From Pseudomonadota bacterium (GTDB taxonomy: Bacteria > Pseudomonadota > Gammaproteobacteria > Steroidobacterales > Steroidobacteraceae), in NCBI GenBank assembly GCA_021808195.1, contig JAKBCE010000001.1, positions 186,001 to 250,000 on the forward strand: a stretch of 64,000 nt of DNA. Reading direction: 5' to 3'. The notes under the pieces are model-generated. The model saw nothing but the letters and a program-made list of their open reading frames with translations, did not search any database and was not told the origin of the DNA. A program made the translations under genes and the position numbers. Shown piece after piece: positions 44,705-52,265 of the stretch (the first letter of the stretch is position 1; every line of letters begins with the position of its first letter).

Positions 44705-45202
44705 ATGGCCGCGAAGCGAAAACCCCGGAAACGCGCCCGCACCGAATCGAGCGCCGCCCCCTCCCGACTCACTGACACCGTGCATCAGATCTGGCTTGCC
44801 GGACTCGGCGCGATGGCGAAAGCCCAGCAGGGCACGCCGCACCTGCTCGAGGAACTGATCGCGGAAGGCGCTCGCGTCGATACACGTGTACGCGGCGCGG
44901 CAGCCGAGACCTTGCGTGGCATTACCGGCAGCGTGCAACAGAGCGTTGGCGCACGGATGAGTGGGATGCGCGGTCAGGCCGCTGAGGCGGTCGAGAACTT
45001 GGAGAAGCTCTTTCGCAGCCGCGTGCGGCGAGCATTGACCCAACTCGGCGTGCCAAGCGGCGAGGATATCGAGGCGCTCAGTAAGCGCGTCGAGATGCTC
45101 AACGCCAACGTCGGCCGGCTTGGCGATAAGGGCGCCTCGCGCGGGCGAGGACGCGGACGAGGGCGGGCCAAGCGCCAGCCGCCGATGCCGCCTGCGCCGT
45201 AG
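44705..45202 (+). CDS. Phasin-like granule-associated protein (PhaF/PhaI family)
   Basis: 165 residues. The segment VHQIWLAGLGAMAKAQQG (about 26-43) and the following amphipathic helix match the polyhydroxyalkanoate granule protein family; residues 95-140 are heptad-like (VENLEKLFRSRVRRALTQLG). Basic ends (MAAKRKPRKRAR; GASRGRGRGRGRAKRQ) resemble the DNA-binding histone-like tail of PhaF. No PHA synthase is seen in the window, and the neighbours are wax ester genes, so it may coat neutral-lipid inclusions and tether them to the nucleoid. AGGGAG precedes the ATG. Confidence 0.82.
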   Translation: MAAKRKPRKRARTESSAAPSRLTDTVHQIWLAGLGAMAKAQQGTPHLLEELIAEGARVDTRVRGAAAETLRGITGSVQQSVGARMSGMRGQAAEAVENLEKLFRSRVRRALTQLGVPSGEDIEALSKRVEMLNANVGRLGDKGASRGRGRGRGRAKRQPPMPPAP

Positions 45203-45205
45203 ATC

Positions 45206-46429
45206 ATGTTGACGCTCGAGCCGGCCCTGCGTCGGCGACCGAGCCGCCGGAAATTCGCGGTCGCTCTGGCGGGCGGCGGTCCGCTTGGCGCGTTCTACGA
45301 GCTCGGCGCTCTGCACGCGATCGAGGAAGTGATTGTCGGCCGCGCACTCACCGAGTACGACATGTACGTCGGCGTGAGTTCGGGCTCGCTGCTCGCAGCG
45401 GGCCTCGCCAACGGCTTTGACGGCACCCGAATGGGCTCGGCGCTCATCCAGGGCGAATCAACGCTCGTGCCATTCTCGCCGAGACTTCTACTGCAACCGG
45501 CGATCGCAGAGTATGTGCGCCGGGTGGCCCGCCTGCCGCGCGCACTGCACGGCAGCGTGCGATTGTGGTCTGCCGATACGTTGCGCAGCGTCTGGCCTGC
45601 ATTGCTCGCTGTTCTGACCAAGATCATTCCCCTGGCCGTTTTCGACAGCCGCCCGCTCGAACAGTATTTGCACGAACTATTCACTCAGCCTGAGCATACG
45701 GATGATTTCCGCGCCCTGCACCGGCAGCTGCGCGTCGTTGCCGCGGAACTTGACACCGGCCGGTCGGTGGTTTTTGGCGATGCCGCACACCGACACGTTC
45801 CGATCTCGCGCGCCGTGGTAGCGAGCGCGGCGCTGCCGGGGCTGTATGCACCGGTGTCGATCGAAGGACGCGATTACGTGGATGGTGCCCTGGTTCGCAC
45901 GATGTATGCATCGCTCGCACTGGAGGCGGGCTGTGATTTCGTGATTTGCATCAACCCGCTCGTTCCGTTCGACGCCTCGCGCAGCAGGCGGCGCCGCACC
46001 CTTGCGGACGAAGGTTTCGACACCGTACTCGGGCAGACGTTTCGAACCCTGATCCACTCGCGCATGCAGGTGGGCATGGCGAGCTTCCGCGCTCGATTTC
46101 CGCACGCTGATACTCTGCTGTTCGAGCCCGACCGGCACGATGAGAAGATGTTCTTCACCAACGTGTTTCGCTATTCCGGTCGCCATCACCTCGCCGAGCA
46201 CGCCTATCAACAGACTCGGCACGATCTCCGGCAGCACGCTGCGGCGCTCGCGATACTATTGCGCCGGCATGGACTCGAGCTCGACCTTAAAAGGCTGCGC
46301 GATTCGCGGCGCACCTTCACGACGGCGGCCGGTGAGCACGCCGCGCGTCTGCGGCGTACCACCCGTCGCCTGAGCGATGCGCTCGAACAGCTGGAAAAAA
46401 TGCTGGCCGATCGCACCGTAACGGACTGA
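45206..46429 (+). CDS. Patatin-like phospholipase/lipid hydrolase
   Basis: 407 residues. The patatin domain (about 17-290) has the oxyanion segment ALAGGGPLGAFYELG, nucleophile elbow GVSSGS (serine-aspartate dyad) and the catalytic aspartate in YVDGALVRTMY (DGA). The remaining C-terminal ~110 residues are basic and coiled (HAARLRRTTRRLSDALEQLE). It probably cleaves acyl esters of membrane or storage lipids. It starts 3 nt after the phasin-like gene, in a four-gene operon with lipid-inclusion and hydrolase genes. Confidence 0.9.
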   Translation: MLTLEPALRRRPSRRKFAVALAGGGPLGAFYELGALHAIEEVIVGRALTEYDMYVGVSSGSLLAAGLANGFDGTRMGSALIQGESTLVPFSPRLLLQPAIAEYVRRVARLPRALHGSVRLWSADTLRSVWPALLAVLTKIIPLAVFDSRPLEQYLHELFTQPEHTDDFRALHRQLRVVAAELDTGRSVVFGDAAHRHVPISRAVVASAALPGLYAPVSIEGRDYVDGALVRTMYASLALEAGCDFVICINPLVPFDASRSRRRRTLADEGFDTVLGQTFRTLIHSRMQVGMASFRARFPHADTLLFEPDRHDEKMFFTNVFRYSGRHHLAEHAYQQTRHDLRQHAAALAILLRRHGLELDLKRLRDSRRTFTTAAGEHAARLRRTTRRLSDALEQLEKMLADRTVTD

Positions 46430-46435
46430 ACCGGC

Positions 46436-47359
46436 ATGGCGGCGGTGTTCTGGCAGACGGCGCTGCTCGTCGAAATTGCGCTCGCCATTGCGATCGGCGG
46501 GCCGATCGCCGCCACAGCCGGCGGTTCACCTATCCTGCTGGTGCTCGCGTGCGCCGCAGCGCTCCTGCTCATGCAGGTACTGTTGGTGCTATTCGTGACG
46601 CTCCTCAGTCGCGGTATCGCCGGTGGCGGCTTGCGCCCGCTGCACACCGCAACCCTCATCATGGAGAGTGCCGCTTTGCTGCACGCGGCGCTGCGCATGG
46701 GAGTTCATTGGGGCATTTGCACCGGCTCGCACCCGCGCTCGGGGGAGCACGCCGGGTTGGCGCGCTCGAGCAACGCCACGCCGGTGCTTCTCATCCACGG
46801 AATCCTCTGTAACGGAGGCATCTGGCAGCCGCTTCTCAAGTTGTTGCAGGAAGCCGGATTCGAGCAGGTTGTTCCGATGAATTTGTACCCGCTGTTTGCG
46901 GACATCGAAGTCCTTGCTGAAAAGGTCGTCGCGCAATTGCGGGCGCTACAGCACGACAGCGGCGGGCGGCGCGTCGTGATCGTCGCACACAGTATGGGTG
47001 GTCTGGTCGCCAGGGCGGCACTTCGATCGGCCGGATCGGCCGTGATCGGACGCATCGTGACCCTCGGGACGCCTCATCACGGCACTGCCATCGCCTGCAC
47101 TCTTCCCTTTGCACCGACCCGGCAGATGTGCCCGGACAGTGCCTGGCTGAGGCAACTCAACGCCGAGCAGGAGGGACGTTTCGATGTTCCCATGACCTGT
47201 CTGTACAGTCCCGAGGACACGTTAGTGTGGCCGCCGAGCAGCGCCATTCTCAGCGGCGCACGCATCGCCCGCGTCGAGCGCTGCGGTCACCTCAGTCTCG
47301 CCACCTCGCAACGCGCACTCAGGCTGCTGCGGGAGGAATTGCTGCGGGAGCGGCCATAG
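46436..47359 (+). CDS. Membrane-anchored alpha/beta hydrolase (lipase-like)
   Basis: 307 residues. Two N-terminal hydrophobic helices (about residues 8-28 and 31-58) precede a lipase-like domain with the oxyanion segment PVLLIHGILCNGGIWQPL, nucleophile elbow VIVAHSMGGLVARAAL, a TLGTPHHGTAIACTLP loop and the catalytic histidine in CGHLSLAT. The nucleophile elbow is AHSMG, the usual GxSxG variant of class 2 lipases. Six nt separate it from the patatin gene. It probably hydrolyses acyl esters at the membrane. Confidence 0.88.
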   Translation: MAAVFWQTALLVEIALAIAIGGPIAATAGGSPILLVLACAAALLLMQVLLVLFVTLLSRGIAGGGLRPLHTATLIMESAALLHAALRMGVHWGICTGSHPRSGEHAGLARSSNATPVLLIHGILCNGGIWQPLLKLLQEAGFEQVVPMNLYPLFADIEVLAEKVVAQLRALQHDSGGRRVVIVAHSMGGLVARAALRSAGSAVIGRIVTLGTPHHGTAIACTLPFAPTRQMCPDSAWLRQLNAEQEGRFDVPMTCLYSPEDTLVWPPSSAILSGARIARVERCGHLSLATSQRALRLLREELLRERP

Positions 47360-48061
47360 ATGCCGGACGCGCAGACACCACCGAGCGCGCTTGCACAGCT
47401 CGTTGCTCGGATACGAACGCTGCAAAGCGCGGAAGCTGCCGATCCAGCGCTCGCCGCGCGGCTGAAGGACGTGCGCGCCTGGCAGGCCGCGCGCCTCACC
47501 CGAACCTATGCGGATCTGGCACATAATCCGGGGCAAACCAGTGCGATCGGATTCTTTCTCACCGATCTGTACGGACCGCAGGACTTCAGCGCCCGAGACC
47601 GGCAACTCGCGCGGGCTGCACCGCTTCTCGAGCGCACCTTACCGCGCAGCGCACTGCAAGTCCTCATCGATGCACTGGAATTGTACACGCTGTCCGGCGA
47701 GCTCGATCAGACGCTCGTGCGCAGCCTGAGGGGGGGGCCGATTTGTGCGGAAAGCTATACTCAAGCTTACCGCGCGAGCGGGCGAGCCGCCGATCGCGAG
47801 CGCCAGATCAGGCTGATCGTGCAGATCGGCGAGCGGCTCGCGCGGGCGGTCGAACAGCCCCTGATCGGACTTGCATTGCGCGCAACGCACGTACCGGCCC
47901 ACATGGCTGGCTTCGGCGCTCTGCAGGACTTCCTGGAGCGCGGCTTCGCCGCGTTCCAGCACTTGGCAGACGCGCAGGCCTTTCTCACGGCGATCCGCAC
48001 ACGCGAGTCGAGCATCAGCGAGGCATTGCTGCGCGGCGATCCGAGTCCGCTCCGCAACTGA
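47360..48061 (+). CDS. Conserved protein with FFLTDLYGP motif
   Basis: 233 residues, all helical, no signal peptide or transmembrane segment. The best landmark is IGFFLTDLYGPQDFSARDRQ near residue 55, a pattern I associate with an uncharacterised conserved family (perhaps DUF8198), followed by LPRSALQVLIDALELYTLS and VPAHMAGFGALQDFLERGFA. It starts immediately after the alpha/beta hydrolase stop, making it the fourth gene of phasin-patatin-hydrolase-FFLTDLYGP. Role unknown; the context suggests lipid inclusions. Confidence 0.75.
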   Translation: MPDAQTPPSALAQLVARIRTLQSAEAADPALAARLKDVRAWQAARLTRTYADLAHNPGQTSAIGFFLTDLYGPQDFSARDRQLARAAPLLERTLPRSALQVLIDALELYTLSGELDQTLVRSLRGGPICAESYTQAYRASGRAADRERQIRLIVQIGERLARAVEQPLIGLALRATHVPAHMAGFGALQDFLERGFAAFQHLADAQAFLTAIRTRESSISEALLRGDPSPLRN

Positions 48062-48150
48062 GACGGCCCATCTTCCCCGCCACGGACGGTTGGAAGAAAT
48101 GCTCGAGTCGAAGGTCCCGGTCGGACCCGCCGCCGCGTATACGGCCTGTG

Positions 48151-48178
48151 CTTGAAATCACTGCCGGCGCCCCCACTC
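48151..48178 (+). promoter_or_regulatory. Sigma-32 heat-shock promoter of the hsp20 pair
   Basis: CTTGAAA, 13 nt, CCCCACTC: a near-perfect match to the sigma-32 consensus CTTGAAA-N13-CCCCATNT. The transcription start would fall near 48184, 35 nt before the first Hsp20 start codon. Confidence 0.82.
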
Positions 48179-48183
48179 GCGCC

Positions 48184-48211
48184 CCTCAGCAGTGGTTCGT
48201 GCCACAGGAGG
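48184..48211 (+). promoter_or_regulatory. Possible RNA thermometer hiding the hsp20 Shine-Dalgarno
   Basis: The short leader can fold as CCTC (48184-48187) with GAGG (48208-48211) and GTGGT (48192-48196) with GCCAC (48201-48205), leaving a 4-nt loop and a small internal loop. The paired GAGG is part of the AGGAGG ribosome-binding site, so the site would be closed at low temperature, as in ROSE-type and short hsp17 thermometers. Prediction by eye only. Confidence 0.4.
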
Positions 48212-48218
48212 TAGTGAA

Positions 48219-48665
48219 ATGGCCGCATTTTCCCAGAGTGCACCAGACTCACCCTTTGATGAGCTCTGGCGCCTGCAGCAACAGGTCGACGAGCTGTTCA
48301 GTGCTTGGTCTGCGCCGGCCGGAGGCATCCGCTCGCTGCCGCGGGGCAGCTTTCCGGCCGTCAACATCAGCCACACCCCCGAGCGGGTTGACGTTTTCCT
48401 GTTCGCTCCCGGAATCGATCCGAAGACGCTCAATATTTCAATCCAGCAAAATCTGCTCACCGTGGCCGGACGGCGCGACATTCCTGCCGATGAACGGGCC
48501 ACGTATTACCGGCAGGAGCGCTTCAGCGGCGAATTCCGCCGCGTGATCGCCCTGCCGGAGGACGTCGATCCGGAACGGGTCAGTGCCCGCTACCGCAACG
48601 GCATCGTACAAATTGGCGTTGAGCGGCTCGAAGCGGCCCGGCCACGCCAGATCGAAGTCCGCTGA
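48219..48665 (+). CDS. Small heat-shock protein Hsp20 (1)
   Basis: 148-residue alpha-crystallin-domain chaperone. The domain runs from about 45 to 135 (FPAVNISHTPERVDVFLFAP, LNISIQQNLLTVAGRR, FRRVIALPEDVDPERVSARY, GIVQIGV); the C-terminal I-x-I-type anchor is weak. The ATG at 48219 follows a strong AGGAGG. It is an ATP-independent holdase, transcribed from the sigma-32 promoter with the second copy 21 nt downstream. Confidence 0.95.
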   Translation: MAAFSQSAPDSPFDELWRLQQQVDELFSAWSAPAGGIRSLPRGSFPAVNISHTPERVDVFLFAPGIDPKTLNISIQQNLLTVAGRRDIPADERATYYRQERFSGEFRRVIALPEDVDPERVSARYRNGIVQIGVERLEAARPRQIEVR

Positions 48666-48686
48666 ACATCGATGGAGGTAATCGAC

Positions 48687-49091
48687 ATGGCCAGCAACAG
48701 CGACGTCTCCTCAACCACCGGCAACGCCAGCGTGCGCGAGCGGCGCGCGAGCAGCACCGAAACCCCGCTGCGTCCGCCGGTCGACATCCGCGAGGATAAC
48801 GAAGGCATCACGCTGTGTGCCGACATGCCCGGCGTGTCCAAAGAACAGCTCGAGCTGCGCATCGAGGCGAACACGCTGATTGTCGAAGGCAGCGCACAGC
48901 TGGAACTACCGGAGGAAGCCGAGGCGCTGTACGCAGACGTTCGCGCCAGCTGTTATCGACGCGCTTTCGCGCTCAGCAGTGAGCTCGACACCGACAAGAT
49001 TGACGCGAACCTCAAGGACGGCGTGCTGACGGTGCGCATTCCCAAGCGAGGCAAACTGCGTCCGCGCAGGATCGACATACAAGCGGCATGA
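48687..49091 (+). CDS. Small heat-shock protein Hsp20 (2)
   Basis: 134-residue alpha-crystallin-domain chaperone: RPPVDIREDNEGITLCADMP, LELRIEANTLIVEGSAQLEL, YRRAFALSSELDTDKIDANL and GVLTVRIPKRGKLRPRRIDI. The two Hsp20s differ markedly, consistent with hetero-oligomers of the type seen for IbpA/IbpB. The Shine-Dalgarno GGAGGT lies in the loop of a 5-bp stem (TCGAT/ATCGA, 48669-48685). Start ATG at 48687. Confidence 0.95.
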   Translation: MASNSDVSSTTGNASVRERRASSTETPLRPPVDIREDNEGITLCADMPGVSKEQLELRIEANTLIVEGSAQLELPEEAEALYADVRASCYRRAFALSSELDTDKIDANLKDGVLTVRIPKRGKLRPRRIDIQAA

Positions 49092-49101
49092 ATGAAATCG
49101 C

Positions 49102-49146
49102 CGCGGGCGCGAGTCGCCGCGAACAATCCGGCGGCCCGCGCCCGCG
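49102..49146 (+). terminator. Long GC hairpin after the hsp20 operon
   Basis: Perfect 10-bp inverted repeat CGCGGGCGCG / CGCGCCCGCG with an inner 5-bp stem (CGCCG/CGGCG) in the loop. No T run follows, so it is either a Rho-independent terminator of weak type or an mRNA-stabilising 3' structure. Confidence 0.4.
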
Positions 49147-49332
49147 AGCCGAACGACAGTGAATTTATTCTCGACCGCCCGAGAAACACCCGCTTCAGAC
49201 GTCAAATCAACTCTCCACGCTGAGGCAACGCGGTTGCGGGAGCGCAATGGTAGGGTAGACTGACCCATATCCCGACGCTCGGCAAGCACGAGCGTACGTG
49301 AACCAACACACCGCCCAGCGAGACGTATCGCC

Positions 49333-50034
49333 ATGCACGAGATCCGCATTGCACCGGAAATTCTGGACCAGGTATACGCCCGCCGGCACCGATCACACGC
49401 TTTCGATCAACTGGATCTCACACGTACTGCGCACGTGGTCGTCGACCTGCAGAATGGCTTCATGGAGCCGGGCGCGCCCGTCGAGGTGCCGATAGCGCGG
49501 GAAATCGTGCCGAACGTCAACCTCATCAGTGCTGCTATGCGCACGCGGGGCGCGCAGAATATTTTTCTGCGTATGACCATCGATGAGGATGCCCGGACAA
49601 GCTGGTCAAACTGGTTTGCCTATCTGCACAGCGCGGCGAGTGCTGCGGCTACGGCGGACGCGTTCGTTCCCGGGAAGCATTACTGGCAGCTCTGGCCGCA
49701 CGTCGATTTCCGCGCGGATGACGTGGCAATTGAGAAGACGCGGTTCGGCGCGTTCGTACCCGGTGCCAGCTGCCTGCACGAATTCCTGCAGGCACGCGGC
49801 ATCGACACGCTGATCATCACCGGAACGTTGACCAACTGTTGCTGCGAGTCAACGGCTCGCGACGCGATGCAGATGAATTACAAGATCATTTTCGTGTCGG
49901 ACGCGACGGCAACCCTGTCCGATGCCGCACACAACGCGACGCTCGAAAACATGGCCATGCTGTTCGCCGATGTCATGACCACGGCCGAAGCGGTAGCTGC
50001 GATCGAGCGCGCCGAGCTGCCGTGCCGAGCGTAG
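49333..50034 (+). CDS. Isochorismatase-family cysteine hydrolase
   Basis: 233 residues. The catalytic triad of the family is visible: Asp38 in HVVVDLQNGF, Lys135 in AIEKTRFGAF and Cys170 in TNCCCESTARDAMQ. The cis-peptide region is ITGTLTNC. Such enzymes hydrolyse amides or vinyl ethers (isochorismate, nicotinamide, N-carbamoylsarcosine, peroxyureidoacrylate). The TNCCCESTARDA version has three cysteines in a row. Substrate cannot be told; there is no operon partner, since the next gene is convergent. Confidence 0.9.
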   Translation: MHEIRIAPEILDQVYARRHRSHAFDQLDLTRTAHVVVDLQNGFMEPGAPVEVPIAREIVPNVNLISAAMRTRGAQNIFLRMTIDEDARTSWSNWFAYLHSAASAAATADAFVPGKHYWQLWPHVDFRADDVAIEKTRFGAFVPGASCLHEFLQARGIDTLIITGTLTNCCCESTARDAMQMNYKIIFVSDATATLSDAAHNATLENMAMLFADVMTTAEAVAAIERAELPCRA

Positions 50035-50158
50035 CCGACCGGGGAAGACTCGAACCGGCCGCAGCGGACGGAAGTGATACGGCAGAGCGACGCGAGCGCC
50101 ACTCCCTGTTGCCGGCGCCGAGGCGCCGGACGGAAGCGCTCAGCACCCTCCGCTCGGA

Positions 50159-51496
50159 TCAGATCCCGCCCGGATCGGCCCGCGCGGTTTTCGCAGCGGG
50201 CGTCGAAGGGGCATGCTGTGCGCCTGCGGAAACCGATGCACAACCGGACTGCGCGCAACCTGAGGCGGGATGTGCCGGGGCGGGCCGGGGAAGGCTGTCG
50301 ATGGCCTGTAAGGCTTTACGCTGCGCAGGCGTCATGGTTTGCGCATAGATCTTGTGGAACTGCGCGTTGGTGAGCGGCAGATCCGTCCGCCCATTCCAGG
50401 TCGAGCCGGCCGGCAACTTGTTCTGCACCCGCGGTGCATCAGCCAGCACCGTCGCGAGGTTGACACCACCCGCGCCGGAGACGGGCACGGGGACTCCCCG
50501 CGGATGCGCAACCAGCCGCCCCACCCGGCGCCAGTCGATCTTCTGATGGTGCTTCCACAACGCCACTCGCTCAGCGTGAGTGAGCAGCGAGGGCAGAAGT
50601 CTGCGCCAGTCCTTCTTCCAGGGTCGCTTATCCCCCTGCAGCGGCCCATAGGCCACTAGGTAGAGTCGCCCGTGCTTCCAGCCGAAGAGATACGGTTGAT
50701 TGACCACGCGGACCTCGGTGCCATTCGGCACCAGGTGGAAGATCTGCTTGATGTCCTCGGGGAACAGGTGAATGCAACCATGACTCACTCGCCAGCCCAC
50801 GCTGACCGGTTTATTCGTGCCATGGATGAGGTAACCGGGCCAGCCAAGGTGCAGCGCGTAGTCCCCGAGCGGATTGTCCGGTCCCGGCCCGACCACGCGG
50901 GGCAACGGAGCGCCCTCCTTAGCATGTTCCGCGAGAATCGACGGCGGCACGATCCAGACGGGATTCTTCTCGTGCGAAACGACGTGGGTCACTCCCTGAG
51001 GCGTCACAAACCCTCGCCGTCCAATGCCCACAGGGTGCGTGATCAGCACCTGCGGCTGCCCGCGTTTGCGCCGAGGAAAATAGAACAGCCGCATTGCAGC
51101 AAGATTAACGACGATGCCGCGATGCGGCGCGTCCGGCAGGATGAACTCGCTCGGGAGCACGACCCGGGCACCGACCGTCGGTACCCAAACGTGAACGCCC
51201 GGATTGGCACGTCGCATCTCGTTGTAGCCGAGGTTGAAACGCCGGCCGATGTCCGTCAGCGTCTGTCCCTTCTGAACTCTCACGACCTGCACCGTACCGA
51301 CGATATTCTGTCCCGGCGCCAGCACGAATTTCTCCGTCTGCACCGGAAGCGGGAGTGGCGGGGGCGCTGGACGGACGGCCTTCGCCAGCGGGGCCGGCGG
51401 CGGTGGCGGGCGCAGCGGGGGACCCATCAGCGAACAGGCGCCGACGGCCAACGATGCGCTTGCAACCAGCGCGAGGCGGATGAGAGGGGTTCTCAT
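50159..51496 (-). CDS. L,D-transpeptidase lipoprotein with LysM domain
   Basis: 445 residues. Signal peptide with lipobox SLAVGAC (Cys21), a proline-rich linker, a LysM domain (about 68-117; VVRVQKGQTLTDIGRRFNLG) that binds peptidoglycan, and a YkuD catalytic domain (about 125-270) with HGTNKPVSVGWRVSHGCIHL, catalytic Cys in SHGC. It forms 3-3 cross-links or attaches a lipoprotein to the wall, like ErfK/YbiS. The C-terminal ~150 residues are an extra region without recognised domain, Pro/Ala/Cys-rich at the very end. Lone gene. Confidence 0.92.
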   Translation of the reverse strand: MRTPLIRLALVASASLAVGACSLMGPPLRPPPPPAPLAKAVRPAPPPLPLPVQTEKFVLAPGQNIVGTVQVVRVQKGQTLTDIGRRFNLGYNEMRRANPGVHVWVPTVGARVVLPSEFILPDAPHRGIVVNLAAMRLFYFPRRKRGQPQVLITHPVGIGRRGFVTPQGVTHVVSHEKNPVWIVPPSILAEHAKEGAPLPRVVGPGPDNPLGDYALHLGWPGYLIHGTNKPVSVGWRVSHGCIHLFPEDIKQIFHLVPNGTEVRVVNQPYLFGWKHGRLYLVAYGPLQGDKRPWKKDWRRLLPSLLTHAERVALWKHHQKIDWRRVGRLVAHPRGVPVPVSGAGGVNLATVLADAPRVQNKLPAGSTWNGRTDLPLTNAQFHKIYAQTMTPAQRKALQAIDSLPRPAPAHPASGCAQSGCASVSAGAQHAPSTPAAKTARADPGGI

Positions 51497-52265
51497 CGGT
51501 GGATTATGGCATCCCTCGCCGAACGAAGGCAGTCTGTCGGCGATCCGCTACAGAGCCGGCTCGGGCAAACCCGCCGATGCGCATCCGCATCACCCAGCGC
51601 GACCTCAACACGTGCCGCATCGGGACGCGGCCAGCGTTTCGAGCGGTCACCCACGCCCTGCCCCAACGCCGAGATAGCATCGCAGCCGATCAGCCTGCTG
51701 GTCAAACAGAAGCCCGGACCGCGGCCACCGCCTTCGCCTGCCCAACTCGCGACAGCAACTCACCGCTCAGCTGGGGTCCGATTGCGTCCCGCGCTTCGAC
51801 CCGACGCAAACTGATCCCTAAGACTTCCCTGTCTATACCGTAAGCGTTGCCATTCTGAGGACCGCTCGCCCAGCGCATGTCTGTTCAGGCCCGCGTCGCC
51901 CATGCGCATCGGCAACTCCACCAGACCCGAGCATGACACCGGATCCCGGCGCGCCCAGGCGGTCATCTAAAGTACAGGCCTGCGCACGCGATTGTCCGAG
52001 GCGATGCTGCAACGGGTCGCCAACGCACTGCTGCCATCATGCCCGATGGGCAAAGTCATGCGTCATGTGGTGCACCGCGACTGCGACAACCGCACCGCGT
52101 ACGGATGCGTGGCGCGCATAAAATGATGCAGCGCCAGCCCGCTCCGCGCGTTCACCCGCCGGCAACCGACGTGTATACTCACTCCAAAACAAGAGTGGCG
52201 GACACGCAGCCTGTAGAGGCGTGTGTTGCAGCGTCACGATTCGAATCGCTGGGGAGGCAAATGCA
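51497..52265. other. Intergenic region upstream of the TonB receptor gene
   Basis: 769 nt without a supported gene; short open frames on both strands look like composition artefacts. It holds the promoter candidate at 52151-52179. The leader after it can form ACACGC/GCGTGT and CACTC/GAGTG hairpins, and has a 12-bp palindrome CGATTCGAATCG at 52237-52248 just before the ribosome-binding site, which may be an operator. Confidence 0.4.
52151..52179 (+). promoter_or_regulatory. Promoter candidate for the TonB receptor operon
   Basis: TTCACC (52151-52156), 17 nt, TATACT (52174-52179), a good sigma-70-type pair in an otherwise GC-rich region. The start of transcription would be near 52187, giving a leader of about 80 nt. 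Confidence 0.5.

Noticed and set aside
51499..52150. Short open frames in the gap upstream of the TonB receptor
   Set aside because: No Shine-Dalgarno sites, no recognisable motif, and Arg/Pro/Ser-rich composition in all frames.
52170..52250. Possible tRNA, because of the GATTCGAATC T-loop-like string near 52238-52247
   Set aside because: No matching acceptor stem, D-arm or anticodon arm upstream. The string is a simple 12-bp palindrome.
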